Below are positions 53,614 through 63,727 of a DNA stretch of 64,000 nt, in pieces. The position numbers and the translations under genes were made by a program. How positions within the stretch are numbered: position 1 is the first letter of the stretch; the number at the start of each line of letters is the position of its first letter. Below the pieces are notes generated by a model that had not been told where the DNA came from, made no database searches, and worked only from the letters and a program-made list of their open reading frames with translations. This DNA is from Anaerospora hongkongensis (GTDB taxonomy: Bacteria > Bacillota > Negativicutes > Sporomusales > DSM-15969). The stretch is taken from the NCBI RefSeq assembly GCF_004339805.1, contig NZ_SLUI01000001.1:372001-436000 (forward strand), in the 5' to 3' direction.

Positions 53614-54732
53614 TTACTTTTTTGCACCGGATTTTAATTGAATGGCCAGCTGGGCTATTGCCTCTGCTGCCTGTGGACGCCCCAGCCTTCTGCTTGCATC
53701 AGCCATGGCCTGAAGCTTCGCCCGGTTATTCACCAGATCTTCAATCGCCGCTATCAGCCGTTCACCTGTAAGCTCTGCATCCCGGATGACCTCAGCCGCC
53801 CCCTGTTCCGCTAGAACGCGGGCATTAAATTCCTGGTGGTTTTCCGCAGCATAAGGATAGGGAATTAATATAGACGGGATTCCACGGGCCGTCAATTCGG
53901 CCAGGCCGATTGCTCCCGCCCGAAATACCGCTATATCTGCCGCTGCCAGGGCATACGGCATATTATACAAATAAGGTCTAATGATAATATTACCAAAACT
54001 GGAAATATCTATACTTTGCTGTTGAAAATTGCCAACTAAGCTATTATACTCGCTCTGCCCGGTAACGTGCAAGATTTGTATGTCCGATCGTCCGCCAAAA
54101 TGTTTATGCACCGCAAGCATCGCCGTATTGATACTGCGGGCACCGCGACTTCCTCCGGCTACCAATAAGGTAAGTTTCTCCGGGTCCAGCCCCAGCTGGG
54201 CCAACCCCTCAGCCTTGTTGGCTGTTACAACTTCTGCGCGAACAGGATTGCCTGTTGCCACTACCTTGCCGGGCTTGGCAAAATACCGGCCGGCCTCAGG
54301 ATAACCAACAGCAATTTTATCAACAAAATGAGCCAGAATTTTATTCGTTATGCCCGGTATGACATTTTGTTCCTGAATAATCGTGGGAATTCCCGATAAA
54401 CTTGCCGCAAGCAATATAGGTCCACACACATATCCGCCTGTACCGATGACAATATCCGGTTTAAATTCCTTAATAATCCGCCTGGAATGCCAAAGGCTTC
54501 CCATTGTTTTATAAACAGTGACAACATTCGCCCATGACAGGCGCCGTTCTAGGCCGCGCACTTCAATTGTAGTAATGGGAAAACCCTCTTTGGGGATAAG
54601 ATCTGCTTCTAAGCCCTGCTTAGTTCCAACAAATAAAATATCCGACTTTTCCAAGCCGGCAATAGTCTTGGCTATGGTAACAGCGGGATAAATATGTCCC
54701 CCTGTTCCCCCGCCCGATAAAATAACTCGCAA
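53614..54732 (-). CDS. murG: Undecaprenyl-PP-MurNAc-pentapeptide GlcNAc transferase MurG
   Basis: MurG adds GlcNAc to lipid I, giving lipid II, at the inner face of the membrane. The 372 residues start with the glycine-rich ILSGGGTGGHIYPAVTIA, then GTGGYVCGPIL, QEQNVIPGITNK, VAGGSRGARSIN, and AVFRAGAIGLAELTARGIPSILIPYPYAAENHQ, the UDP-sugar site. The start is TTG after GGGGG. It follows ftsW by 12 bp. Confidence 0.96.
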   Translation of the reverse strand: MRVILSGGGTGGHIYPAVTIAKTIAGLEKSDILFVGTKQGLEADLIPKEGFPITTIEVRGLERRLSWANVVTVYKTMGSLWHSRRIIKEFKPDIVIGTGGYVCGPILLAASLSGIPTIIQEQNVIPGITNKILAHFVDKIAVGYPEAGRYFAKPGKVVATGNPVRAEVVTANKAEGLAQLGLDPEKLTLLVAGGSRGARSINTAMLAVHKHFGGRSDIQILHVTGQSEYNSLVGNFQQQSIDISSFGNIIIRPYLYNMPYALAAADIAVFRAGAIGLAELTARGIPSILIPYPYAAENHQEFNARVLAEQGAAEVIRDAELTGERLIAAIEDLVNNRAKLQAMADASRRLGRPQAAEAIAQLAIQLKSGAKK

Positions 54733-54744
54733 AATATGTACCCC

Positions 54745-55848
54745 CTATTTCATACTGACATATCGTGAAATATTTAAGAGTACGCCTACTCCTGCCATAG
54801 TAAAAATCAATGCCGATCCGCCAAAACTGATAAAAGGCAGCGGTATGCCGGTAACTGGCATGGATGCTGTAACGACAGCAATATTCATAAGCGCCTGCAA
54901 AATAATCATCGTTGTCAGGCCTGTTGCCAGGATACTGCCATATATATCGGGAGCAGCAATGGCTACTCGTAAGCCCCGCCACGCAAACAGGAAAAATAAA
55001 ACCAGCACAGTGGCCGTCCCGATAAAGCCTAATTCCTCCGCTAAAATTGCAAAAATAAAATCGGTATGCGGCTCAGGCAAATACAGAAATTTCTCTCTGC
55101 TGCGGCCCAGCCCTACGCCAAATAAACCGCCTGAGCCGATCGCATATAACGATTGAATAATATGATAACCACTATTGAGGGGATCCGACCAGGGATCGCT
55201 GAACGCCAGCAGCCGGCGCAAGCGATAAGGTTCAAATAATATGGCGGCAATAATGCCGACAACTCCCACCGCCCCCAACCCACCCAGGTGACTGATTTTC
55301 GCACCTGCCGCAAAAAACAGGATAAAAATCGTTCCACCAATGGCCAGCGCCGTACCTAAGTCGGGCTCTTTTAAGATTAAACCAAAAACCAGCATTAAGA
55401 TCGCTAACTGAGGAGCTAGGCCTTTTACAAAATTCGTCAGCTTTTCCTGATGACGAACCAGACTGTCAGAATAAAACAAAACAACTCCCAATTTAGCAAT
55501 TTCAGAAGGCTGCAAATAAACGGAACCGAACCCCAGCCACCGGCGAGCCCCGTTTACTACCTTGCCAAGTCCCGGAATTAAAACCATAATCAGCAGCACA
55601 AGCGTGGTAATTAAAACAGGTTTTGCTAGTGGACGCCATGTATGATAATCGATGTTCATCGTCAAAAACATTGCAAACAAGCCTAAGGAAGCCCAGATAA
55701 GCTGTCTCTTCAAAAAATAGTAGCTGTCATCAAAGTTAACTGCTGCCGAGACAGCACTGGAACTGTATACCATAACAATGCCAAGCCCTAACAAGCCCAT
55801 AACCGCAAAGACTAGAATATAATCGGGTGATTTTGGCTTAATCGTCAA
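54745..55848 (-). CDS. ftsW: SEDS peptidoglycan polymerase FtsW (SpoVE-like)
   Basis: FtsW/SpoVE polymerises lipid II at the septum with its partner class B penicillin-binding protein. About ten membrane segments fill the 367 residues. SEDS motifs are visible: YQLIWA-type KRQLIWASLGLFAMF, ARRWLGFGSVYLQPSEIAKLG, KEPDLGTALAIGG and PEPHTDFIFAILAEELGFIG. The start is TTG with GGGGGAGAG upstream. Whether it serves vegetative division, the spore cortex or both cannot be told; it is the only SEDS gene in the window. Confidence 0.93.
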   Translation of the reverse strand: MTIKPKSPDYILVFAVMGLLGLGIVMVYSSSAVSAAVNFDDSYYFLKRQLIWASLGLFAMFLTMNIDYHTWRPLAKPVLITTLVLLIMVLIPGLGKVVNGARRWLGFGSVYLQPSEIAKLGVVLFYSDSLVRHQEKLTNFVKGLAPQLAILMLVFGLILKEPDLGTALAIGGTIFILFFAAGAKISHLGGLGAVGVVGIIAAILFEPYRLRRLLAFSDPWSDPLNSGYHIIQSLYAIGSGGLFGVGLGRSREKFLYLPEPHTDFIFAILAEELGFIGTATVLVLFFLFAWRGLRVAIAAPDIYGSILATGLTTMIILQALMNIAVVTASMPVTGIPLPFISFGGSALIFTMAGVGVLLNISRYVSMK

Positions 55849-55860
55849 AGCTCTCCCCCC

Positions 55861-57216
55861 CTACGCTAAACGGCATACTAATTGTTTGAAAACTCTCCCT
55901 CTCTCTTCATAGTTGGCAAACATGTCATAGCTGGCACAGGCCGGTGACAAAAGAACAATCTGGGGAGCACGGGCTATCCGGTGAGCCAGCTGCACAGCTT
56001 CTTCCATTGAATCCACGCGATGAATAGTAGAAATACCATGGGTATGAGCATTTGCTGCGAACCGCTCCTGCGCTTCACCTATTAAAATAAGCTGATCAAC
56101 CTTTTCCTTTATCAAAGTCATGAATTGCGTTAAGTCCGTATTTTTGTCACGCCCGCCAGCAATTAGCACCACGTGACCGTCAAATGCCTCTAGTGCCTTA
56201 ATGGAAGATTCAGGATTCGTTGCTTTAGAATCATTATAGTAAGCAACGCCGTTCACGGTACCTACCGGCTCGATGCGATGCTCCACTCCAGTAAAGTTCT
56301 TTAAAACAGCATTCATCGCTTCCGTGCTGATCCCCATTAGTAAGGCAGCACAGCAGGCAGCCAGGGCATTTTCTACATTATGGCGGCCAAACAGCTTCAT
56401 TTCCTTGACAGAGCAAAGCTGATAATGCTGGCCCTGCCAGTTGATTTGCAGTAAGCCATCCTTAACAAACGCTCCTTCTTGCAATTCCTGACAGGCACTA
56501 AAATAGAAAACCTGCGACAATGTACGATTTGCCATATCTCGGACGGCAAGATCATCATAATTGAGAATTAGATAATCATCCTTGCCTTGATTTGCAAAAA
56601 TTCGTTCCTTGGTACTCTGATATTCAGCCATGGTACGATGTCTGTCGATATGATCAGGCGTAATATTCAAAACTGCAGCAATATGAGGTTTAAAATCAAT
56701 AATGCTTTCTAATTGAAAGCTGGAGATTTCCGCAACAACAATGCCGGTTGCATCCACTCCCATCACTTCATGGGACAGCGCAAGGCCGATGTTGCCGCCA
56801 ACAACAGCTGCTCTGCCGCCTGCCTTCATCATCTCGCCAATTAATGTTGTTGTTGTCGTCTTACCATTCGTTCCCGTAACAGCAATAACCGGTGCTTTGC
56901 ACAACTGATACGCTACCTCAATTTCACTCATAACAGTAATATTGCGGCTGCGGGCAGCTTGAATCAACGGTATGTAGATGGAAATTCCCGGTGAAAGTAC
57001 AACGTAATCAGTGCCATCAAGCAAGCTTTCCTCCTGGTGGCCAAAGATCAGGCTGACTCCCGCCTGCTGCAATTGCTGAAACTCTTCGTTCTGTATATCA
57101 ATTGCTTTACGATCATTTAGGGTAACACAGGCTCCCCGGCCAGCCAGTACTTGAGCAACCGAACGGCCGCTGATCCCCGCTCCCAGCACTACAACTTTTT
57201 TGTTACGAAATTCCAT
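55861..57216 (-). CDS. murD: UDP-MurNAc-L-Ala-D-Glu ligase MurD
   Basis: MurD adds D-glutamate to UDP-MurNAc-L-Ala. The 451 residues have VVVLGAGISGRSVAQVLAGRG, the ATP loop AVTGTNGKTTTTTLIGEMM near residue 113, EISSFQLE, NITPDHIDRH and YNDSKATNPESS. The ATG start is clear. It is 12 bp upstream of ftsW and follows mraY by 1 bp. Confidence 0.96.
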   Translation of the reverse strand: MEFRNKKVVVLGAGISGRSVAQVLAGRGACVTLNDRKAIDIQNEEFQQLQQAGVSLIFGHQEESLLDGTDYVVLSPGISIYIPLIQAARSRNITVMSEIEVAYQLCKAPVIAVTGTNGKTTTTTLIGEMMKAGGRAAVVGGNIGLALSHEVMGVDATGIVVAEISSFQLESIIDFKPHIAAVLNITPDHIDRHRTMAEYQSTKERIFANQGKDDYLILNYDDLAVRDMANRTLSQVFYFSACQELQEGAFVKDGLLQINWQGQHYQLCSVKEMKLFGRHNVENALAACCAALLMGISTEAMNAVLKNFTGVEHRIEPVGTVNGVAYYNDSKATNPESSIKALEAFDGHVVLIAGGRDKNTDLTQFMTLIKEKVDQLILIGEAQERFAANAHTHGISTIHRVDSMEEAVQLAHRIARAPQIVLLSPACASYDMFANYEERGRVFKQLVCRLA

Positions 57217-57217
57217 G

Positions 57218-58192
57218 TTACATTCCTCCTGACCGGCTAGTAACTAACACAATTAATGCCAATACGGCAAACAACGAACCGACAAACCAAAATACGGTAA
57301 CAACTTTTGTTTCCGACCAGCCGGACAATTCAAAATGATGATGAATCGGACTCATTTTGAACACCCTTTTACCGGTAGCTTTAAAAGAAATAACCTGAAT
57401 AATAACGGAAAGCGCCTCTAACACAAATATTCCGCCGACCAGCACCAGCAACAGCTCCGTTTTCGTCAATACGGCCACTGCGGCAAGCGCTCCGCCTAAC
57501 GCCAGCGAACCGGTATCTCCCATAAACACTTTAGCGGGATGCACATTATACCGTAAAAAACCAAGAGTGGCTCCCGCAAGGGAAACGCAGAAAATTGCCA
57601 AATGCGGTTTGGCAAACGCCATGGCGATTACCGCATAAGCAGTGGCAGCTACCGTCGTTGTACCAGCAGCAAGGCCATCCAGGCCGTCTGTCAGATTTAC
57701 GGCATTGGTTGTGCCGACTAAAACCAGGAAAATCAAAATATAGTACAAGTAGCCAAAATCAACTGTAACGCCAATTACCGGCAGCCATAAGTCCGTACCA
57801 CGGCCAAAATAAGTAGTGGCAATATAGGCCAGAGCTACTGCCATAATAATCTGACCTAAGAGTTTCTGTCTTGCTTTTAAGCCCAGCGAACGCTTCAGTA
57901 CTACTTTTATAAAATCATCAATAAAGCCAATCACCCCATGGCCAAAGGTGACAAATAAGGCCAGAATAACCTCCGGGTCATTGCCGACAAACAACAGTAC
58001 CGGCACTAACAACGCTGTTAAAATAATCACGCCCCCCATGGTAGGGGTACCCGCCTTAGCCAGATGCCTCTCCGGCCCTTCCTGCCGGATGCTCTGGCCA
58101 AATTTAAGCCTTCTGAGTACCGGTATGACAATTGGACCAGCAAGTAGTGCAATCAAAAAAGCTAAGCCTGCTGCGTATAATAACTCCTGCAT
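57218..58192 (-). CDS. mraY: Phospho-MurNAc-pentapeptide transferase MraY
   Basis: MraY transfers phospho-MurNAc-pentapeptide to undecaprenyl phosphate, forming lipid I. The roughly ten-pass 324-residue membrane enzyme shows GTPTMGGVIILTALL, FIDDFIKVVLKRSLGL, TNAVNLTDGLDGLAAG (catalytic Asp) and MSPIHHHFELSGWSE. ATG 58192 is 6 bp after GGGGAGG; an extension upstream is rejected. It lies between murF and murD. Confidence 0.97.
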   Translation of the reverse strand: MQELLYAAGLAFLIALLAGPIVIPVLRRLKFGQSIRQEGPERHLAKAGTPTMGGVIILTALLVPVLLFVGNDPEVILALFVTFGHGVIGFIDDFIKVVLKRSLGLKARQKLLGQIIMAVALAYIATTYFGRGTDLWLPVIGVTVDFGYLYYILIFLVLVGTTNAVNLTDGLDGLAAGTTTVAATAYAVIAMAFAKPHLAIFCVSLAGATLGFLRYNVHPAKVFMGDTGSLALGGALAAVAVLTKTELLLVLVGGIFVLEALSVIIQVISFKATGKRVFKMSPIHHHFELSGWSETKVVTVFWFVGSLFAVLALIVLVTSRSGGM

Positions 58193-58210
58193 GGTAAACC
58201 TCCCCAACTA

Positions 58211-59572
58211 CTAACCAAGCATTTCTAAAATTTTCTCCATTTTCATACCTCGGGAGCCTTTCAGCAAAATTGTATCTCCCGGCTGCAGTATTTTCTGTAA
58301 TGCCATTGCGGCGTCTTCGTGGTTTTGGCACGCTATCGCTTCTTTTATACCGGCTTCCCGTGCTGCAATTACGATATGTTCAGCTAAAGCACCGACTGTA
58401 ACAACTGCATTGACACCGCTTTGAGCTGCCGTCCGGCCAATTCTCTGATGAGCTTCAATTGCAACATCCCCTAATTCCAGCATATCTCCCAACACGGCAA
58501 CAGACCTGCCTGCGGCCACCTGCTGCAGTGTAGTAATTGCGCCGGACATCGAGAGCGGACTGGCATTATAAGCGTCATTAATCACAATGTATTCTCCTAC
58601 GCGTTCGATCTGCTGCCGCATCGAGCTCGGCTGAAACCGGTCAAGCCCTGTTTGAATGTCTTGAGCGCTTAAGCCCAACTCCCAGGCGGCGGCTACAGCA
58701 GCCAGCGTATTATAAACATTATGCAGTCCAATCATTGGCAATTTTACGGGAAAGGCTGCGTCGTAACAGCGGCATGTAAATGTGGTATACAGACCTTCTA
58801 CTTGAATCTGGTCCGCCTGAATATCCGCCGGCTGTTCAATCCCATAAAAAATAACTTTCCCGGCAGCCTTGCTGCTCATTGCCTTTACATAGGCATTATC
58901 AGCATTTAAAATAACAAATCCCTGTGAAGGCACCGCTTCTACCAATTCGGCTTTTGCAGCTGCAATATTAGCCAACGATCCTAATAACTCAATATGTGTT
59001 TCACCGACATTAGTAACAATACCGGCAGTGGGTTCTGCAATTGCTGCCAATTCAGCAATCTCACCGGACCCACGCATTCCCATTTCAACAACCGCCACCT
59101 GGTGCTCCTTCGTTAAATGCAACAAAGTGCGGGGCAGCCCAATTTCATTATTAAAATTAGCTTCTGTCTTGAGAACGGTCAGCTTGCTTGCCAGAATGGC
59201 CGCAGTCAAATCCTTCGTTGTCGTCTTGCCATTTGAACCGGTAATCGCTATAACCGGTATGGAAAAGCGGCGGCGATGAAACTGAGCGATATCCTGCAGG
59301 GCTTTGAGCGTATTCTCAACCATAACGGCAACTGCTCCGGCAGGCATCTCAGCCGGTTTATTGCTAATAACCACACCGGCAGCGCCTTTTGCCAATGCCT
59401 GCTTTACGAATTCATGCCCATCAAACCGTTCACCAATTAAGGCAATAAACAGATCGCCCGGCTGAACCATTCGGGTGTCCGTACAGATCCCCTGAAACTG
59501 AACCCCCGCTGCCTCCCCTTGCACACTGCCACCAGTCGCTGTACGAATTTCCTCTATTGTAAACTCAGCCAT
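58211..59572 (-). CDS. murF: UDP-MurNAc-tripeptide D-alanyl-D-alanine ligase MurF
   Basis: MurF attaches D-Ala-D-Ala, made by Ddl, to complete the pentapeptide. The 453 residues have the ATP loop AITGSNGKTTTKDLTAAIL near residue 110, NFNNEIGLPRTLLHL, EMGMRGSGEIAELA, NDAYNASPLSM and LKGSRGMKMEKI. The ATG overlaps the murE stop by 1 bp (TAATG), so the two are coupled. Confidence 0.96.
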   Translation of the reverse strand: MAEFTIEEIRTATGGSVQGEAAGVQFQGICTDTRMVQPGDLFIALIGERFDGHEFVKQALAKGAAGVVISNKPAEMPAGAVAVMVENTLKALQDIAQFHRRRFSIPVIAITGSNGKTTTKDLTAAILASKLTVLKTEANFNNEIGLPRTLLHLTKEHQVAVVEMGMRGSGEIAELAAIAEPTAGIVTNVGETHIELLGSLANIAAAKAELVEAVPSQGFVILNADNAYVKAMSSKAAGKVIFYGIEQPADIQADQIQVEGLYTTFTCRCYDAAFPVKLPMIGLHNVYNTLAAVAAAWELGLSAQDIQTGLDRFQPSSMRQQIERVGEYIVINDAYNASPLSMSGAITTLQQVAAGRSVAVLGDMLELGDVAIEAHQRIGRTAAQSGVNAVVTVGALAEHIVIAAREAGIKEAIACQNHEDAAMALQKILQPGDTILLKGSRGMKMEKILEMLG

Positions 59573-61062
59573 TATCTCATCTCCCGAATAACCGAACGGG
59601 CTACTTCGCGATCGTCAAAGTCAATTGTCTTATCTTTTAAGATTTGATAGGTTTCATGGCCTTTGCCGGCAATAATCACAATATCCTGCGGCTCAGCAAG
59701 CTGCAGTGCTTTGGCTATGGCCTGTTTTCTATCAATAATCACTTCATACCCTTTGCCATCCTTCAACCCCTGCCGGATGCCTGCCTCAATATCGGCAAGA
59801 ATGGCAACAGGGTCTTCCGTACGGGGATTATCAGATGTAGCGATAATCACATCACCATACTGAGCAGCCAAGCGTCCCATGATCGGACGTTTGGTTTTAT
59901 CTCGGTCCCCACCACAGCCAAAGACAACAATAATGCGGTTTTCCGCAAATTGCTGCGCTGTTTTGAGAATGTTCTCCAGCCCGTCAGGCGTATGAGCATA
60001 ATCCACAATAACGGCAAAAGGCTGCCCTTCATCTACCAGTTCAAAGCGGCCGGCAACGGTACGGAATTCCTCCAGCGCCTTTTTCACAAGAGAAGCGGAA
60101 ATTCCTTCTGCTAAGGCAGTTCCGATTGCCGCCAGCGTATTATAGACATTAAACATGCCGGTAATTTTTAATTGCAGGGGCATAAGGCCAAAAGGACCAT
60201 GAACGGTAAACCTGGCGCCGTCGGCTTTGATGGTAATATCCTGCGCTTTAATGGTATCCGTCTCGCCTGTTCCATAGGTCAAAACAGGGCAGCTGCAGTT
60301 GTCAATCAGAGCTTGAGCAGAAGCGTCATCGGTATTAATGACGGCATGCTTACCCTCTTTCACGGACAACTCATTGCCTAGCTGGCGAAACAGCTTTGCT
60401 TTGGCATCACGGTATTTATCAAAGGTAATATGAAAATCAAGATGATCCTGGGTCAGGTTAGTAAATACACCGACATCAAATTCACAGCCTGCAGTACGCC
60501 CCAGCTCCAGGGCGTGAGAGGAAACCTCCATGATGACATAATCAATCCCCTCGTCTGCCATCTTTGCTAATGTGCTTTGCAGGTCAACAACATCCGGTGT
60601 GGTATTCTGTACCGGCAGCATTCTGTCACCAATTAAGATATGAATCGTGCCAATAAGTCCGACTTTATAGCCTGCTTCCATAAAAATACTTCTGATTAGA
60701 TGCGTCGTTGTTGTTTTTCCATTTGTACCGGTTACGCCGATCATCCGCATTTTACGACCAGGGTAATCATAGAAGAAAGGAACGACTGCCTGCATAGCCT
60801 CACGGCTGTCAGCAACCTTAATCAAGGTCATTCCTGCCGGGACAGGCACATCTTTTTCGACTACAGCAGCAACTGCGCCCAGTTTATGTGCTTGTGCAAT
60901 AAAATTGTGTCCGTCAACGCGGGCACCCGGCAAGCAGACAAATAACGTTCCTGGAGCTACTTTACGAGAATCCGCCGTAATACCTTCTATTTTTTGAGCT
61001 GCTTCCCCCGAAACCTGGGCCCCGGGAAGTAAAGCAAGCAATTGAGTCAAATTCTTGGACAT
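59572..61062 (-). CDS. murE: UDP-MurNAc-tripeptide synthetase MurE (meso-DAP type)
   Basis: MurE adds the third stem-peptide residue. The DNPR motif in ATSDNPRTEDP marks the meso-diaminopimelate enzyme instead of the lysine type. The 496 residues also have GVTGTNGKTTTTHLIRSIF near residue 109, TPDVVDLQ, EVSSHALELGR, and VDYAHTPDGLENIL. The ATG follows GAGGGGGA. It lies between ftsI and murF. Confidence 0.97.
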   Translation of the reverse strand: MSKNLTQLLALLPGAQVSGEAAQKIEGITADSRKVAPGTLFVCLPGARVDGHNFIAQAHKLGAVAAVVEKDVPVPAGMTLIKVADSREAMQAVVPFFYDYPGRKMRMIGVTGTNGKTTTTHLIRSIFMEAGYKVGLIGTIHILIGDRMLPVQNTTPDVVDLQSTLAKMADEGIDYVIMEVSSHALELGRTAGCEFDVGVFTNLTQDHLDFHITFDKYRDAKAKLFRQLGNELSVKEGKHAVINTDDASAQALIDNCSCPVLTYGTGETDTIKAQDITIKADGARFTVHGPFGLMPLQLKITGMFNVYNTLAAIGTALAEGISASLVKKALEEFRTVAGRFELVDEGQPFAVIVDYAHTPDGLENILKTAQQFAENRIIVVFGCGGDRDKTKRPIMGRLAAQYGDVIIATSDNPRTEDPVAILADIEAGIRQGLKDGKGYEVIIDRKQAIAKALQLAEPQDIVIIAGKGHETYQILKDKTIDFDDREVARSVIREMR

Positions 61063-61124
61063 ACCAGTTCCCCCTCGCTTTTCTTACCTATTATCACCAG
61101 TTTTACCATTTTTAACCCATTTAG

Positions 61125-63209
61125 CTACTCGAAGAAAACATGCACAGACACTCCCGGCACCACTTTGCTGCCAGGCGCCGGCTCCTGGCGCACGATGCTA
61201 TTGCCGGTACCGGCCGGGCTGATCATTAACCCTACATCTGTCAAAACATTTGCCGCATCGGTAAGCGAGAGTCCCACACAATCAGGAACCGTAACTTCAC
61301 CACTTAAATAACGGGAATTATCCGTATACAGCAATACGTTCGTGCCCTTCGGCACACGGCTGCCCGGCTTGGGAATCTGATCGGTCACCCTTTCACCGGT
61401 CTCTTCCAGCCTAACTGTCAGTCCTGCTTTCTGCAACGCTTTCGTTGCTTCGGCAACCGGTAAATTAATAACCTGCGGAACCTCGGCATGCATTTCCTTG
61501 CCATCTTTCGCTGCCATCATAATCTGCGGAGTCAGCTTAATATAGGGCAATACATCTTTCATTACCGCACCAAATACCGGAGCGGCAATCTGACCACCAT
61601 AATACAGTCCAACCGGCTCATCAATAATTACCAGCATCGCCACCTGCGGATTATCAGCAGGTGCAAACCCCACAAAAGAGGCTACATACTTATCGGGCAG
61701 ATAACCACCGGCACCCACTTTTTGCGCTGTACCTGTTTTACCGGCCACCCGGTAACCTTCAACTTGAGCACCTTTTCCAGATCCTTCTTCAACAACTTTT
61801 TCCAAAACTCCTTTTTCTTGCTTTGCTACAGCCTCTTCCAGGACCTGCCGCACAACATCCGGTTGGAATTCACGAATCAACTGACCATTTTTATCTTTTA
61901 CTTCTCTAACAATCTGCGGCCGGTTGAGCTTGCCGTCACTCGCCACAGCAGAAACAGCCGTAACGAGTTGAATTGGTGTTACCGCAATGCTTTGACCGAT
62001 CGACATGGTAGCAATATTGATAGGTTTCACTTTCGCTTTATCAATCATAATCCCTTTAGCCTCGCCGGGCAAGTCAATTCCGGTATGCTTGCCAAAGCCA
62101 AATTTGTCAATGTATTGATAAAACGGGTCTGTCCCCAGGCGCAAGCCAACTGTAACAAAGCCTACGTTGCATGAATTTTGTACCACTTCCACAAAGCTTT
62201 GGCTGCCATGACCACCATGCTTCCAGCAATGAATATTTCTTCCCTGTACTTCAATCGAGCCGGGGTCAAAGAACCGGTCCTCCAGTTTAACGACCCGTTC
62301 TCCCAAAGCAGCGGCCGTTGTGATGATTTTAAAGGTTGATCCAGGTTCGTATGCATTAGACACTGCATTGTTGCGCCATAATTTGGGAGCATATTCGGCG
62401 AAGCGATTCGGATTATAATCCGGCTTATTTGCCAAAGCCAGAATTTCCCCTGTCTGGGGCTGCATGATAATAATCGTAGCGGCCCGAGCCTGGGTTTCTT
62501 TCATGACGCGCTCCAGCTCACGCTCCACAATTTGCTGAATAACCAAATCAATGGTTAAATAAATATTCTGACCGTCTACAGGCGGTACATAGCGATGATT
62601 GGCATGCGGAATTTCCCGGCCTCTTGCGTCATATTCCACCACAATACTTCCCGATCGGCCTTTAAGATAACTGTCAAATGTCATTTCCACACCATCAAGG
62701 CCCTGACTGTCAACTCCGGTAAATCCTAAAATATGAGCCGCCAGATTATCGTTCGGATAGTGGCGCTGGCTTTCCTGGGTAAGGCCAATACCGGGCAGGT
62801 TTAACAGCTTTACCTGCCGTGCCGTTTCGGCATCAAGCTTGCGCTTTACCCAGGTAAAAGCCTGCCGTTTTTTCAACTTTACTGCCAGATTATTAGGGTC
62901 TAACGCCAAAATAGCAGCCAATTTGGCTGCTGTTTCCTCTGGATTGCGTATTTCAGCCGGTATTGCATACACCGACTCGGCGCTTACGCTGACTGCTAAT
63001 TCACGCCCCATCCGGTCATAAATAATACCGCGTTTTGCCTCTACGGGAATATCACGTACCCGTTGGTCAGTAGCATTCTCGGCTAACCACGCACTCCTAT
63101 AAAATTGAAGGTACCCCAGACGGCAAATTAAGCCGCCTATTACAACGGTTACTACCAGTAAAAAAACTGTCACTCGTTTACGAATAGTGACATGCGAAGC
63201 TGACGCCAT
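61125..63209 (-). CDS. ftsI: Class B penicillin-binding protein, FtsI/SpoVD type
   Basis: This septal transpeptidase has one N-terminal membrane segment (VTVFLLVVTVVIGGLICRLGYL) and a dimerisation domain. The transpeptidase domain has Ser291 in PGSTFK, SCN in QNSCNVG and KTG in VAGKTGTAQK. Two C-terminal PASTA domains (about 575-630 and 635-694) bind peptidoglycan; this architecture is seen in SpoVD and PBP2b. At 694 residues it is of normal length. As the only class B gene here, it may serve both division and spore cortex. The ATG follows GGGGGA. Confidence 0.94.
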   Translation of the reverse strand: MASASHVTIRKRVTVFLLVVTVVIGGLICRLGYLQFYRSAWLAENATDQRVRDIPVEAKRGIIYDRMGRELAVSVSAESVYAIPAEIRNPEETAAKLAAILALDPNNLAVKLKKRQAFTWVKRKLDAETARQVKLLNLPGIGLTQESQRHYPNDNLAAHILGFTGVDSQGLDGVEMTFDSYLKGRSGSIVVEYDARGREIPHANHRYVPPVDGQNIYLTIDLVIQQIVERELERVMKETQARAATIIIMQPQTGEILALANKPDYNPNRFAEYAPKLWRNNAVSNAYEPGSTFKIITTAAALGERVVKLEDRFFDPGSIEVQGRNIHCWKHGGHGSQSFVEVVQNSCNVGFVTVGLRLGTDPFYQYIDKFGFGKHTGIDLPGEAKGIMIDKAKVKPINIATMSIGQSIAVTPIQLVTAVSAVASDGKLNRPQIVREVKDKNGQLIREFQPDVVRQVLEEAVAKQEKGVLEKVVEEGSGKGAQVEGYRVAGKTGTAQKVGAGGYLPDKYVASFVGFAPADNPQVAMLVIIDEPVGLYYGGQIAAPVFGAVMKDVLPYIKLTPQIMMAAKDGKEMHAEVPQVINLPVAEATKALQKAGLTVRLEETGERVTDQIPKPGSRVPKGTNVLLYTDNSRYLSGEVTVPDCVGLSLTDAANVLTDVGLMISPAGTGNSIVRQEPAPGSKVVPGVSVHVFFE

Positions 63210-63233
63210 AATTCATCCCCCATTACGAAGAAT

Positions 63234-63686
63234 TTAGCGCCCCTTACTTGCCTCCGCGGTCCCCGCCTTAAAAATGCCGGCAACCTTTTCAGCAACGGTC
63301 TTGCCCTGTCCGGTTACAACTTCGGTGGAGGGCTGCCCGTTACTGCTGGCATACAGCATTGTTTGCGGCATAACCATGCCCAATTGGCTGGTAGCAATTT
63401 GTTGAATACGCTGCGGCGACTTCAACTTGGCAACATCCAGGCGAAGAATTTCATTCTCTTTCTCCAATTTGGCTGCCTGGGCCTTTAGCTGAACAAGGTT
63501 ATAGCCTGAACGGACAATAAATTCACTCTGTAAAGTGACCGCCATCGCCATAACCGCAAGCGTCGCCGCCAGAATAAGACACTTACTGCGAAGATTTTTA
63601 TTAACCTTAGGCGTGGACTTGGCGGGAAGTGAGGGGATAACGATCTCTTCCTGAACGATCCAATCTTGCTTTCTGCTTACTAACAT
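63234..63686 (-). CDS. ftsL: Cell division protein FtsL
   Basis: FtsL is a bitopic divisome protein pairing with DivIC and DivIB. The 150 residues have a cytoplasmic N terminus, a membrane segment (CLILAATLAVMAMAVTL) and an extracellular leucine-zipper-like coiled coil (LVQLKAQAAKLEKENEIL). QQIATSQLGMVMPQ, typical of FtsL, follows. The sequence is poorly conserved in the family, so position between rsmH and ftsI adds weight. The ATG follows GGGAGGG. Confidence 0.88.
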   Translation of the reverse strand: MLVSRKQDWIVQEEIVIPSLPAKSTPKVNKNLRSKCLILAATLAVMAMAVTLQSEFIVRSGYNLVQLKAQAAKLEKENEILRLDVAKLKSPQRIQQIATSQLGMVMPQTMLYASSNGQPSTEVVTGQGKTVAEKVAGIFKAGTAEASKGR

Positions 63687-63727
63687 ATCTATTTCCCTCC
63701 CTGGAAATTAGAACAATTCATGTCAAT

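Noticed and set aside
61488..62174. Long open frame (228 codons) on the plus strand
   Set aside because: It lies fully antisense to ftsI/spoVD, has no ribosome-binding site or recognisable protein features, and arises from the codon bias of the real gene.
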